The notes under the pieces were generated by a model. It had not been told where the DNA came from, did no database searches, and saw only the letters and a program-made list of their open reading frames with translations. A program made the translations under genes and the position numbers. A stretch of DNA of 64,000 nucleotides. Origin: Halichondria panicea. Its lineage: Eukaryota; Porifera; Demospongiae; Suberitida; Halichondriidae. This document shows, one piece after another, positions 1 to 11,610 of the stretch (position 1 is the first letter of the stretch; each line of letters begins with the position of its first letter). The DNA is taken from assembly GCF_963675165.1 (NCBI RefSeq), contig NC_087377.1, positions 3,192,978 to 3,256,977 on the forward strand, written 5' to 3'.

Positions 1-631
1 GTCCGAATAATTAATCGTTACTGGACGGAAATAACCAACCTCCATAACTTGACTCATCTGTGTCTCTTGGTACTGCCTTGCAGTATCCTGCTCGATATCT
101 TCCAACTTCTTCTTTAGTTCCTCCACTTCACTCTCAAGATCAGGCACCTTGTGGGCTTCAAGGGTCAATAGTCTTGTGTCAGCTCTCTCATCAACCATTG
201 GAGTTGAAGCCTCATCAATCGACTGTTAGGCGGACTCCAAAGAGGAAGTTAATACCTTCACTTGAGCCTGAAGTTTAGTATTGTCGTCGTAAGTTTTTCT
301 TGTCAATCGAGCAACGCCAGTAACTTTCAACAGTTGAACTTCTAACATGGCAATTCTTTTCACATACGCTTTCTCTTTTTCTTCCAAGGCACTGAGTTGA
401 CTGGCTAGTTGAGTGACTTGAACAAGATATTCATCCATGTCTTTATTATGGTAGCCTCGTCTCTTTTCAAGGTCTTTAGTTTCAACTGTTTGGGTCAGGG
501 TATCAATCGTTTCGTTTTTGCGTGCATTTGATCATTCAGTGTTGTGACCTCTCGTTCTTTCAATGTTAGCTGACATTTCAGACTGGCCACTTGTCGCATT
601 AGTTCGTGCTCTTGTTTGGATTCACGTTGAC

Positions 632-1086
632 CTGTGTATGTGTGTGTGGGGGGGGAGAGTGTGTGTGTGGGGGGGAGTGTGTGTGTGGAGGGGGAGTGTG
701 TGTGTGGGAGGAGGGTGTGTATGGGGGGAGTATGTATGTGGGGGGGAGTGGTGTATGGGGGGAGTATGTGTAGGGGGGTGAGTGTGTGTGGGTGGAGTGT
801 GTGTGTGGGGGGGAGTGCGTGTATGGGGGGAGTATGTGTAGGGGGGGGTGAGTGGGGGGGAGTGCGTGTATGGGGGGGGTGTGGAGGGGGAGAGTGTGTG
901 TGTGGGGGGGAGTGTGTGTATGGGTGAGTGTGTGTGGGGGGGGAGTGTGTGTGTGTGTGGGGGGAGTATGTGTAGGGGGGTGTGTGTGTGGGGGGAGTGG
1001 TGTAGGGGGGAGGAGTGTGTGGATGGGGAGTGTGTGTGTGGAGGGGTGAGTGTGTGCATGTATGTGTGTGTGTGTGTGCATGTGCA
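632..1086. repeat. GT/GGGGG-rich microsatellite in intron of copy A
   Basis: About 450 bp of imperfect GTGTGTG and GGGGGAGTGTG units on the plus strand, which is CA/CCCCC-rich on the sense (minus) strand. It fills the intron and ends directly at the 3' splice site of the exon that begins at 631. Several long open frames here are artefacts of the repeat. Confidence 0.9.
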
Positions 1087-2265
1087 TATCACTACAATTA
1101 TTAAGCTTCTCTAGTATCATTGTACGATACTCACTGACAGCTGACGAGGGCACAGGATCTCCCTTCTCATCCGTCCTCATGGAGCTCCTATTGGTCACTA
1201 TCTTAGCTACGCCTATAATACGATTTTCCACGCTGTCTAGTTCACTAGGGAAATCCCCTGAGAAAATTCCCCCCCCATCACCATTCGTTTCAAGTCCACT
1301 TTCCACAAGATGGGTTAGAACTTTGATCTCTTCATTTTGACATTCGAGTTGATTCCTTAATTTATCATTTTCCTCTCTGAGATTTCTAAAAGAAGACATC
1401 TTCTCTCCAGTGTAAACCCTCATAGGAATGGACTCCTCAAGGCATAGTTTATCAGATCCACTTGAACCACTTGATGCTGTCGAGATTTGCTTGAAGACAT
1501 TTTCGTGCTTTGCTGGCTTCCCAGTCTCAGGGTCACAAGGCATTGATGCGTAACCAGCTCCTCCAACAAACTTACTGATTGCCTAAGCAGAGATATGAGA
1601 AATACACAAATCAAAAGTAAAGTCCACATAAACGTAACTTCTACCAAGGACATGCAACCCAGACTATTCTCCGACCCAGCAAATTATTTTCATACTGTTA
1701 AATTTTAGACATTCTACGTGGGCGCAAAGCTTAACTTTTGTAACTTTTGCCTCTACTGGATTCTATTTATAGTAGAACCTGCCTCTGATATTAAGTTTGA
1801 TGATTACATAGGGTATATATAATTATATGCTGTACATAGTAAGTTGCACGCCCTATTCCACTAACTGTAGCACAATCTTGTAAGACTATAATTATACCAC
1901 ACTTGCCTCAGGCAGAACTATAATTATCTCAACTATACATCAACATGTCAACTAAACTCATTGTGTAATTAATTTTAATTTTTCATGATGACGTCACCAT
2001 TTTTATTTATAATGAGGGAAGTGGCCGTTCTACATCCGGTTTAACGCTACCGTTTATACGTGCGTTTTAAGAAACAGAACGGTTATTGATGGGTACTGTA
2101 CATATGAATTATATACCTATACCTGATACGTGAAATCTTTCTTAGAAGACATGGATAATTAAACTACAAGTACTTGCGTGAGTGTGTGTGTGTGTGAGGC
2201 AACTTAGAGTGACCTTCATTTCTATAAACACACAACATGCATATAAAGCACATAACACATTATTA

Positions 2266-2585
2266 CCGTAATACCCCGATTTAAGGCGACTCTCCAAATA
2301 TGTGATACACAGGAGCTTCAGCAATTTTCTGACCTCTCGACAGCTGCGTTAACAATTATTTTTTAATGTCGGGTTCTAAATGTAGCACTCCCTAGCCTCG
2401 ATTGGAAAATCAGTCTTTTTGAGCGGCCTGAAATCGAGGCATCTGTAGAGTTACCTCTAATTAGATGCGACCCTCTAAATAATTATGCAACACCAGGACT
2501 TCAATATAATTGTTCAACCTACAAAAGAAGCGACCTCTGGTTTCGTAATTATTCAAAAATGTCGCTTTAAATCGAGGTATTACGG
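2266..2585. mobile_element. MITE with 27-bp terminal inverted repeats, TA target
   Basis: The ends are inverted repeats beginning CCGTAATACC(C/T)CGATTTAA and ending with the complement at 2585, each flanked by TA (2264-2265, 2586-2587). No coding capacity. It lies in an intron of copy A. The TA duplication suggests a Tc1/mariner-type element. Confidence 0.75.
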
Positions 2586-2697
2586 TACTATACTCTGAAG
2601 CAGACGGTTCAAACAATAAAATTGATAAACAGTGCCAAATAACGGAAGTACTAAGTGGGGATCTTGTCTATAGCCTAATTACGTAGAATAATCATGG

Positions 2698-2760
2698 ACC
2701 ACACACACACACAGAAATTCCCACCCACACACGCACCCACATACACACCCACACACAAGC
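2698..2760. repeat. CA-rich microsatellite
   Basis: Imperfect CACACA/CCACAC tract on the plus strand, in the intron just downstream of the 2966-2772 exon of copy A. Confidence 0.8.
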
Positions 2761-3437
2761 AATGATAGTACCTGAGTGGGGAACTCGTCGCTACACGGGA
2801 GGGAGTCGGTTGAGTACTGAGTGGACAGGTACTGTGGGTTGAGTGGGCAGTGGAACTCTAGTGGAGGTTGTGAGGGATGTGACAGTTCACTGGAATTGCC
2901 TCTAAGCATTGGTTTGCCCTTCAGTGGCTCGTTGGGTTTTTCCCTTGAATTACCCTCGTCACCCTCCTACAAGAAAAATGCAAGCCAAATACATGTATAC
3001 AAACAAAAAACAGGTGCATAATGACAATAGCTATGATGGCACGTTCCACACAACCACGGTACGGTATAAATACACATAGCCAGCCTAGCATTACTTATAC
3101 AGCATAAACAAGCAATAAATACATGTACACAGTGTACGTATACATTTCCAACAATAGCGGCTACCCTGATAATGTGCAGACGAATAATTATTATTTAACA
3201 AATTAATTCTGATACTCAATTATTGTATACGGGTACCAGGGTTTCATCTGGTGGAGGGGGGCTTAGACTCGCAAGCCGTCACTGTTGCAGGCGAACAGTA
3301 GACTGGTCAAACTCCGTGTTGAGACTCGTGTAACGTTTGCCACGATATTTGTGGCAACTAACAGCATGCGGTTACCACAAGATTACTGATAGTGACGTTT
3401 CACTAGAAAACTCTACGTACATGTATCACATGCAGTA

Positions 3438-4174
3438 GGCTGAGTCCAAGGTCTCTATGGGGTTTGAGACCCGAAGGCCTGAGGCTGTAGCATATCGAGC
3501 GTAGCGAGGGTGCTATATACTAAGGGCCTCAGTAAGGGTATTAAAACCCCATAGTGACCGTTGGACGAGGCCTATAACTGATTTAGAATAGTGCTAAGCA
3601 AGCTAAGCTATATTAACACAAAGAAGACTCTGTTTCTACAAACCTCAAGCAACATTAAAGCTTTGCTCTGGCTAGTCTACATAAAAAATTGAAGGCAGTT
3701 TCCGTCTCTAGCTTGCATAGCAAAAACGGTTAATAGAAAGTTGCTATTCTACTTAGTAGTTAGCTCTGCACTAGAGCACTAGCTATTGGTAGCTGCAAGA
3801 GTGAGATAAAAGCTACAAAGCGGCACTGCAGAACACAAAGACTTTTAAAAATTATGATGCACTGCATCATCTTACTATGACTTCAACATAAACTGTGTGT
3901 ACTTGTGCATGTATAAAATAGATGTTGCTAAGCATTCCATGTATGATTGTATGTATCTTGCAGCTACCAATAGCTAGTGCTCTAGTGCAGAGCTATAACT
4001 ATGCTTGAGACTTGAAGAAACTATTGGTTGCAAAGTCTTCTTTGTGTTAATATAGCTTAGCTTGCTTAGCACTATTCTAAATCAGTTATAGGCCTCATCC
4101 AACGGTCACTATGGGATTATGAGACCCTCAGGCCCTTGGGGTCTCATAATCCCATAGAGACCTTGGATTCAGCC
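3438..4174. mobile_element. 737-bp foldback MITE, TA target
   Basis: Almost the whole element is an inverted repeat. Its ends are GGCTGAGTCCAAGGTCTCTA and the near-complement ending at 4174, flanked by TA at 3436-3437 and 4175-4176. Inner arms also pair, for example about 3570-3625 with 4030-4095, and about 3761-3800 with 3957-3995. There is no coding sequence. Its right edge is fewer than 10 bp from the stop that closes the first exon of copy A. Confidence 0.85.
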
Positions 4175-4715
4175 TATAACTATTATTTAGAGGAACGCTC
4201 GTCGAGTTGAAGTGAGGGGTAAGGATTTGGTGAGGTAAGAGTGGGTGAAGTGACGGGACTCGCCAGACTCACTGGGCTGGTTGGGAGATCCGATATCCCA
4301 AAGGAATTCATCAAATGATTGTCAGTTGTACTCGAGTACGAGTACTGTGGCCCAGTGTGTGCTGCTGGCTTGTCCCTAGTGTGAGTAGTGCTGGACTTGT
4401 TCTCCTTTCTTCCTTGTTTAGCTGCGCTTTGTACATTAGTTTGACTCTCAGCTTGGCCCGAAGTCCCCATGCCCGCGCCTGGTAAAGGGGGTGAGGTCAA
4501 GGACAGGGCTTTTGCTTCAGTCCCAATAAAGAAGTCCTTCAGTCTATCCTTGACAGACTTTCTTTTCTCTGACATTATTGTCTTTCAGGAGCCTGAATAG
4601 AGTATAAGGTTGAAACTAGCTAACTAACACCATGCCTAGCGCCTATCAGCTACACAGTATATTTCCGAGGTATTATTTCTAAGTCGAGATTAATAGAATA
4701 ACCTACATTAGCAAA

Positions 4716-4757
4716 CAGCAGCCCCTCCCACTCTTTTGTGCACAATCATGCGATGCG
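4716..4757 (-). promoter_or_regulatory. Conserved upstream (promoter-like) block, copy A
   Basis: The motif AGCAGCCCCTCCCACTCTTT followed by TGTGCACAATCATGC lies about 150 bp upstream of the copy A start. Close copies occur at 19234-19280, about 27548-27590 and 50593-50620, in three of the four cases in front of genes. Conservation in non-coding DNA between paralogues suggests a core promoter or transcription start region; this is inference. Confidence 0.45.
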
Positions 4758-4824
4758 TTTTCGAGCCTGGAACAAGCTAGCCTCGAATCCAGGCCCTGTC
4801 TTTCAATTCAAACTTTCTAATCCG

Positions 4825-5401
4825 ACATAGGTTGACCTTTTTGCTAATGAGTTACTCCCGTATTGCATTCCTGCAGCATGACAGGATGTCACGCCCACAT
4901 TCACCTAGAGAAGGTGTGGCCTCGCGTCATAATTTATCATCAAGTTTCACGGAGGAATTGTGAGTGTACGGAGAAAGAAGAGAATATACGGAAGCACAAC
5001 ACCAAAACTTGCTCTCCTAGCTAGCTAAAAGACTACAAACGATCACAGTACTCCACAGTAGTTGTAAATAATGCCTAGCTATATCCTGTGACATAAGAAA
5101 ATGAATAGCATAGTCATTGTTGAAGAAATAAGCTATAAACTTACAGTGTAAGAGTTTTTTGCGCTTTCTATGTCTCCTGTGTTAATGTAACACTTATAGT
5201 AGATACTAAGATTGATAAACTAGTAGAAAATGCCTCTTGGAGAGACTCCAGAAGCGATAAACACAAAGAACAGTAAAATAGCGCTGACGGTGCATAAAAA
5301 TACCTGCTGAGTCAACACAAATATCATGTGGGCGTGACATCCTGTCATGCTGCAGGAATGCAATACGGGAGTAACTCATTAGCAAAAGGTCAACCTACGT
5401 C
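4825..5401. mobile_element. MITE with about 80-bp terminal inverted repeats
   Basis: The block 4825-4905 is the near-perfect reverse complement of 5322-5401, joined by about 415 bp of AT-rich non-coding sequence. The arms carry ATGTGGGCGTGACATCCTGT on their inner side. The exact target duplication is not clear. It lies upstream of copy A. Confidence 0.8.
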
Positions 5402-5476
5402 GTACCTCCTCTGCTTTCTAATTATAGAACCAGCCTCTGTTAGGACGCCCTCTTTTATAACGCCCATAGATAATTA

Positions 5477-5863
5477 CCGTATATCTTCTAATTTATCGGA
5501 CACTTCTAATTACCCCGGACACTCTTTTGGGCAATTTTCGTTGTTCTAATACAACGGACACTCCAGTACTTTAATATTACATTTGTTCTAAATATCCGGA
5601 CAATACCTTGAGTTGTCATTGATAGACGGCAAGTAAGACTTACAGTACTGCAGTTAGATAGCTTTGATTAGCTAGTTTTAGATAGCTAGTGCAACTATTC
5701 AGTCGTACCCTGTTCTATTAAACTTAGCTAGCTCGCATGCAGCTGCTTGCTTGTTCTAATTATTCCGGACACTTCGCATGCTCTATAAAAATCTGTTCCA
5801 ATTATACCCGGACAATTTCCAAAATAACTATTTTTGCTGTCCGATAAATTAGAAGATATACGG
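5477..5863. mobile_element. 387-bp MITE, TIR CCGTATATCTTCTAATTTAT, TA target
   Basis: Inverted ends CCGTATATCTTCTAATTTAT (with CGGACA following) at 5477 and the complement ending at 5863, flanked by TA on both sides. The interior is a series of short blocks containing CTAAT and CGGACA. A related fragment occurs near 46489-46530 in an intron of the surface-protein gene. Confidence 0.8.
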
Positions 5864-6147
5864 TACGCATGTGCGTGTAGATACTGGGCAGTACATAATT
5901 TTTTTTTTTTTTTTTGAACGAATAATAACATGTATATAGACACAATGAAAGGTGGAGGGTACAGAAATTAAGGGTACATACAAAGGTTCAGTTTATTGGT
6001 GGAGGTGGGTCTCCGAGATCACCAGGTCGATGGCCCCAGATCTAAAGGGGTGTCCACTTGACGATCTGGACCCTCTGATGGCTTGGATCGATGAGCGAAG
6101 GAGGGAAAAGGTTAGTCGGCAACTAATAATACATAATGCAGTAGGCG

Positions 6148-6206
6148 GGGCAAGCGGAGTACATCGATTAACCTTGTCAACGTTAATCGATGTACTCCGC
6201 TTGCCC
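6148..6206. repeat. Perfect 25-bp hairpin
   Basis: The arm 6148-6172 pairs with 6182-6206 without mismatch, around a 9-base loop. It is GC-richer than the surroundings and is not bounded by an obvious larger transposon. Confidence 0.85.
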
Positions 6207-7067
6207 AGCATCTACGCGCATGCGTAATTATCTCTACACCTACCTCATGCTCGATTATAGCTACACTTATACCTGTACCTGAGTTTAAAGCCCCATACCC
6301 AACCCTCCCTTGGTCTCTATACATTTCTCTGTCAGTACGACATGACTGTGCCGTGGCTATGACTGTTGGCTAGGCCACCTCTTTACCCCCAAGTACTTAA
6401 TTAGGGGAGCATCATAATTATTAGAAACGCTTCATCATTATCTAATTAGCGAGGTTGCACCCCTCTAATTAATTAGAGGGGCTTCCTATCCATATTAACG
6501 GCCTTCAGTCATGGTCCGGCTCACCCTCCAAGGAGCGTTGCGGTAATGGGTAGCTGTACTCATCGCTTGCTGCAGTACCTAGAGTGACATAACTTCGTAG
6601 TGGTAATGGTATCTAATTGGGTGCATGGCTTGCATATTTATTACTTGAAGTACAGTAGATTAATTGCTTAAATTTAGACGGTACCGGTGTAGAAGCGATA
6701 TGGGGCTCCCCCCGTTTTCAGGGCCCCCCCCCGGCCCTAAAACGCTAGCGATTTGGGCCCCCCCCACGGCCCTATTTCACTAGCGCTTTGAGGCCCCTCC
6801 AGCGATATGGGGCCCCTATAGATCTGCATGGGCAACCACAAAGTGCTGACCATTCGCTCAAGTAAAATTCCCTGCTGACTCTATCCTACAGTGCTGACTC
6901 TATAAATCTGACCCATGGGACCAAGCTCTCTTGCTGACATAGTCCACACACTAGCACCCTCAGGCTCGCCCAATCAGGTGTATATAAAGACAATGCATGT
7001 ACAGTTTGGCTAGTATTTTAGTTACTGTATAGTCTACATTGCTCCCACAATTCAGAAGTCAGTAAAA

Positions 7068-8884
7068 ATGGACTCCAAAGTGCAAATTGGCTCCTCTAAG
7101 TTGCAAATGGAAGAGCAAGAAACTAAGACGTACCCATATGCTGCCATCACTACTTACCTACAATTAGTCATGTATCCACCAGTCGCTGACAAAAAGGAGA
7201 AGCGTGGCCTCCGCAAAAGAGCGAAGTATTTCCTGCTGTTCGGGGGCAAGCTGCAGTATGTAGGAGGAAATAAGAAGAACACTCCTAGGTTGGGTGGAAG
7301 GTGAAGAAGACAGAAGAAAGATCATTGAGAGCATCCATGGGCAAGCTCATCTATAGGAAGAGACAAAACACTTTCTCAGCTAACTCAACGATACTACTGG
7401 CCAAACATGTACAAGACAGCATGTGCCTATACGTAAGTTTCAAATTTACCTTGTTATAGTGCAGGTGTTTGGTGCATTGAACAGTATTTCTCTTGCAGAT
7501 TGCTTCATATATGACTACTGCCAACGCCAAAACCATAAATTGCATAAAACTAATGCAACACTTCATCCCATTCCTGTTAAAGAAGAAGCCTGGTATCAGG
7601 TTGGAATGGATTTAGTGGGTCCTCTGCCTGTAACTCCAGCAGGAAACAAGTTCTTGATGACAATTACAGATTACTACACAAAGTGGGCTGTAGCTGCTGC
7701 TGCTCTAGAAGACAAAACTGCATTGTCAGTAGCCAACGTCTTATACTCGGTATAATTATATAAATTATGTGCTGTGCATGCATGTATACATGCATGCAAC
7801 GGCCCTTAGTTATAATTATTTACTGTATAACGCAGGTATTTTGCACATACGGCTGCCCTACTGTTATCCTCAGTGACCAAGGAAGAGAATTTGTCAATAA
7901 AATTACTGAGCCACTCTTAAAAGAACAAACACACAGCATAGAATCACTTCCGCCTATCATCCTCAAGTAAGAAGCATGCATGCACATAATTATAGGCATA
8001 TATAGATATACTTTCACACCACCCCAGAAAGGAAGTTCAAACTTATTTAAAGGAGTGAACGTTTTTACTTTTACCTAGTACACAAAGGAGTGAATACATA
8101 CAACTATTATAATTATGGTATAATTATTATGGCTATATAATCACTGAATTTTCAGTCTAATGGCCTCACGGAGCGATTCAATCAGACAATCTGTCGTTCT
8201 CTCAGCAAGTTAGTGAATGAAGCCACAATGATTGGGATACAAAGCTATAGAAACTATTCTGTTTGCATACCGAGTGTCGAAACACCGATCAACCGGCTAT
8301 TTGCCATGCATTCTTCATGATGTTTCGTCGTGAAGCTCGGCTGCCTATAGAAGCAGATGTAGAGCAAAATGAAACAGACACTGTTGTGACCAGTGAAGAT
8401 ATAGATACAGAGACAACTGCAGATGCTTTTATTGAGAAAATGCTCAAGAGGCAAGAAGATATATAAAGAGCATAGCTGGTGAAAACATAAAAACAAATCT
8501 CGAAAAAAGCAAAAAGAGTGCTATGATAAACGGCATTCACCGGAGATATTATTATAATTATACAGCCCTATATATTTATACAGGCTGCATGCAAGTATAA
8601 TTATACACTTGCACATTCATGTGTGCGAATGCTAGATGTACGAACCATATAATTATGAGCTGGGTTTGTTTCAAACTGTGCAGTTTGATTAAATAGGAAC
8701 TGCAACCTGGAATCAAGGTTTTGGTTGAGAACACCCAACAAAAGGAGAGGAAAGGTGGAAAGCTCGAAAACAAGTATAGTGGACCATACATTATTAAGAC
8801 CTCAGATGGAAAGGGTATATCTATACCCTTAAGGACTTGGATGGGAAGGTGTTAAAAAAGAAATATAATATCAAACGTCTCAAG
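7068..8884 (+). pseudogene. Ginger/Gypsy-type integrase transposase, broken
   Basis: A start at 7068 (MDSKVQIGSS) opens an N-terminal region. A degenerate HHCC zinc-binding stretch follows (IIESIHG at about 7321; YYWPNMYK at about 7391; DYCQRQN at about 7513). The catalytic core is split over apparent exons: first Asp in GMDLVGPLP (about 7601), second Asp in VILSDQGREF (about 7865), Glu in SNGLTERFNQ (about 8157). Introns with good borders separate them (GT at 7750, AG before 7836; GT at 7967, AG before about 8155). A GPY/F module with KYSGPYII and NIKRLK lies at about 8696-8884. Frame changes are needed near 7343, 7925, 8240 and 8810, so no intact protein can be made. The family role is cutting and strand transfer of the element ends. 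Confidence 0.75.
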
Positions 8885-9080
8885 GTAAATATGAATGTAT
8901 ATAGCTAATCCTATAACTATATATACCATAATTGTGATAAATAACACATGGTTTATATGGATCCTTCTTCATTGGTTGAACAAAAAGGTATTTATTTAGC
9001 TACCAGCACAGGCGGCAATTTGATACTGCACATATATACATGCATGTAGCCTGCATGCGCATGAGATTCGATCCCTAATG

Positions 9081-10567
9081 TAGCTCTCAGTGGCCAAACT
9101 CCACCGGATAAATCCAATGGCTCTACCCAACCAGAGAAATCCAATAGCCCCACCGCACCAGAAGATCCAAATGGCCCCACCCCACCGGAGAAATCCGATG
9201 GTCCCACCCCACCAGAATATCAAATGGCCCCACCACATTGGATGATCCCAATGTCCCTACTTTATGCACCGGACGGGCCCAATGACCAATTGGAGGATCC
9301 CAATGGACCCACACTCCCGGATAATACAATGGACCCACACTCCTGGATAATACGCCTGGCCTCTCTTCAGAATACGTTTTTCCAGTGGGTTTGATGATCC
9401 TATTCTGATGGAATGTCTGTTTGATCCAAGCCTTTTAAAACTGTATATACAGAACAGGAGCTTCTACACATCTGTACAGAAGTGAGGAGGATGATGATTT
9501 TGGTAAGTTCACTGCTATATTAAGTGTATTGTATTGTACATTTTTAACACTTGATAGTAGATTACTGAAAATTCTCCATTGCAGTTATCGTACTCTTTCA
9601 AAACAAGCACGAGTATGGCTTGAGCAAAGATACTGATGTGGCACTGTGGCTAGCTTACAGAGCATACACCCATCAACCAGACTTAGTTGAAGCGTTTGAC
9701 TTCGTGGTTGTCAATTCACTCCTTCACAATCAGTTTGACGACTTCAAAAAAGCAGAAAACACTGACATCAGCTACTCAGCCTGTTACATTTCTACATCCG
9801 TCAACATCCCCAGTCTGGTACTTTCCTGACAAAAAAGTATGGTAAAACATACCTAACCTGCACTTGTGGTCAAGTCAATGAACTATGTCAATGATCTACG
9901 ATATGAGAAAACAACACCCTCAAGGTATATTACGGTAAAACTATTATGCATGCGTGTATACTAAAACTGCGTGTGGGTATAATTATCATCTCACTAAGTA
10001 TATTCCAGACTTGCCTATAATTATATGCAGCCGTTCAGATACTATTTGTTGAGGAAAGAGAGCACTGGGTTGTTTCCAGCCTCACCAATGGAAAACTGAG
10101 GCTATATGACAGCTGTTCAACTGGAGGATTAACGTCAAGTCTTCAATCAAGTACAGCTAGCTCAAATATGCGGCAATCAATTTGCGGTAAACAACAAACT
10201 CAAAGTTTACATTGGGCCTGTACAGCAGCAAGAAGGAGAAATGGACTGTGGTGTTTTCAGAATTGCAAATGCATACAATGCTGCACAGGCGAAGAGTACG
10301 AAAGATGTAACGCATGACTCACAACAAATGCGTTCACACATTCAGCACTGTTTTGAAGCTAAAACGTTCAGCACGTTTCCTCAATCTAAAAATTCGGCAG
10401 CAATCAACAGATGTGATCCCAAACAGATAATCATTGAGCTGTACTGGACTTGTGGTCTTCCAGATATATATGATAGCCGAATGACCGAGTGTACAGAATG
10501 CCAAAAGTGGTTTCACTTTAAATGCATGAACATCAAGGTCAAGCCAAGAGGATGGCTGTGTATATAA
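9081..10567 (+). pseudogene. Ulp1/C48-like cysteine protease plus PHD finger, broken
   Basis: This is the second coding block of the transposon. A Pro-rich repeat region (about 9081-9390) precedes a segment starting LSKDTDVALWLAY at about 9620. After an intron-like gap come the protease motifs: EEREHWVVSS (catalytic His, about 10050), LRLYDSC (Asp, about 10100), GPVQQQEGEMDCGVF (Gln and nucleophile Cys, about 10215-10255). A PHD-type zinc finger ends the protein (WTCGLPD, ECTECQKWFHFKC, WLCI; about 10444-10564). A one-base frameshift is needed near 10145. Ulp1-family enzymes cleave ubiquitin-like modifiers and PHD fingers bind histone tails. Both kinds of domain are known passengers in some DNA transposons, and here they probably belong to the same ancestral transposase polyprotein or a partner gene. 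Confidence 0.65.
9095..9350. repeat. Coding minisatellite, about 30-bp units
   Basis: Eight or so imperfect units built on CCCCACC.CACCGGA(G)AAATCC(G/A)ATGG. In one frame they read as a Pro/Asn/Gly-rich linker (PEKSDGPTPPE type) within the transposon. Confidence 0.75.
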
Positions 10568-10925
10568 CATGTAGATCTAATTCATGTTAACTGTATATAT
10601 ATCACCAAACTGTTAAATTGTTATTAAATAGCTAGCTAGCAAGCTATAAATTATATTATATAGACATTGAATATTATTGTTTTGCCATTATTATATAGAC
10701 CATTACTAATGTATATTGTTTTTGCCATTGATTCTCGACTAAACCTCCATTACTTCTATACGTACGACGCTGGCCTCATCTCATACCGATATATGTGTAG
10801 AACCAGGAGTAGTATAATAGTAAGAAGAAGAAGAAGCATGTATACGTGTACATGGTTTATTGAAAGCAGTTTATAGTGACAGTTATAGGGATCAGGCCCT
10901 CTGTAGCAAGAGTGATGTAGCATCA

Positions 10926-11058
10926 CGTAGGGGTCCATGATTTGATGATCTTGTTCTGTAGGGGTCCATGATTACTTTGATGATCTTCCGTATATAGGGG
11001 TCCATGATTTGATGATCTTGTTCCGTATATAGGGGTCCATGATTTGATGATCTTGTTC
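10926..11058. repeat. Minisatellite, about 36-bp units, four to five copies
   Basis: Tandem copies of GGGGTCCATGATTTGATGAT followed by CTTGTTC and a variable spacer, in the non-coding 3' part of the Ginger-like element. Confidence 0.85.
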
Positions 11059-11610
11059 CACGGATGCACATAATTGAAGATCGGACGGCAGCGAAGGATA
11101 GCTTGCACCTTTGCCAACTGATTAATACTACTGAGTTCATTATTTCCAGGCGAGCATGTCTGCTAGTCTTTTGTAGAAGGTGGCGGCCTCTTGCCCCAGT
11201 CTACCTATGGTTTATAGAAGACGTCGACGATCTATGGTTGCACTTATATAGTTGGGGTTGATGGCAGTGGCCATCTCTGAAACCGTGGTCATCAATAGGT
11301 AGAACTGAAAGCCATATTCAGAGGTTGCACCTGGCAGCTTGCTCATCGATGAGGCACCTTTCTCTCCTGGTAGACTACAGTAAAACATTGCGTTGCTATC
11401 TCGAGGGGGGCCTATATCACTAGCGCAATAGGTCCCCCCCTAACACCCCAAATCGCTAGCTTTTTAGGGCCGGGGGCCCCAAAATAAGGGGTGGGCCCAA
11501 ATCGCTTCTACACCGGTACCTAGTGTGATCTGAACTGCTGTGTAATATTTTATGCCTTTTCTTGTAATTTTATAGCTGATACGATCTTGACACGTAGCTA
11601 TTACTCTCAA

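Larger units (their letters stand above)
40..4575 (-). pseudogene. Decayed 5' copy of the coiled-coil protein gene (copy A)
   Basis: This is a paralogue of the intact gene at 19695-27416. Recognisable exons are 4575 to about 4183 (start MSEKRKSVKD, Ser/Thr/Pro-rich), 2966-2772, 1582-1135 and 631-40. The last two match exons 5 and 6 of the intact copy with identical splice phases. Three lesions are visible. The first exon reaches an in-frame stop at 4183-4185 with no good GT donor before it. The 631-40 exon has lost one base near 521-527 relative to the paralogue, shifting the frame. In the shifted-back frame there is a TAA at 226-228. The final donor (GTTGGT) is also weak. The gene leaves the window on the left, so its 3' half is unseen. 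Function is unknown; the family is a predicted cytoplasmic coiled-coil protein. Assembly or sequencing error could explain the indel but not all the lesions. Confidence 0.7.
6688..11512 (+). mobile_element. Degenerate Ginger-like DNA transposon (4.8 kb)
   Basis: The ends are the inverted repeat TGTAGAAGCGAT (6688-6699) and ATCGCTTCTACA (11501-11512), each bordered by CCGG (6684-6687 and 11513-11516), read as a 4-bp target duplication. GC-rich subterminal blocks with GGGGCC and CTAGCG motifs occur at both ends (about 6700-6810 and 11400-11495). The interior encodes, left to right on the plus strand, a zinc-finger/integrase with DDE residues and a GPY/F module, a proline-rich repeat linker, a Ulp1/C48-like cysteine protease and a PHD finger. 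Integrase with GPY/F inside a TIR-bounded element is the hallmark of Ginger transposons, which share their transposase ancestry with Gypsy retrotransposon integrases. No LTRs or reverse transcriptase are visible. Frameshifts and stops show this copy is inactive. The element sits between the orphan 3' copy and the decayed copy A. Confidence 0.8.

Noticed and set aside
563-1114. Several overlapping open frames on both strands, up to about 300 codons
   Set aside because: They are produced by the GT/GGGGG microsatellite; only the flanking 1135-1582 segment is a real exon.
5952-6324. Open frames on both strands around 6.0-6.3 kb
   Set aside because: No recognisable domain, no splice context, and they run through the perfect hairpin at 6148-6206.
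9560-9830. A separate small gene starting at 9620
   Set aside because: It lies inside the Ginger-like element and continues into the protease block, so it is part of the broken transposon coding sequence.
10926-11058. Possible CRISPR array
   Set aside because: Direct tandem units without unique spacers, in a eukaryotic transposon; it is a minisatellite. The same applies to 31077-31215.
6688-11512. LTR retrotransposon because of the Gypsy-type integrase
   Set aside because: No LTRs, gag, protease or reverse transcriptase; short terminal inverted repeats and a 4-bp duplication fit a DNA transposon.
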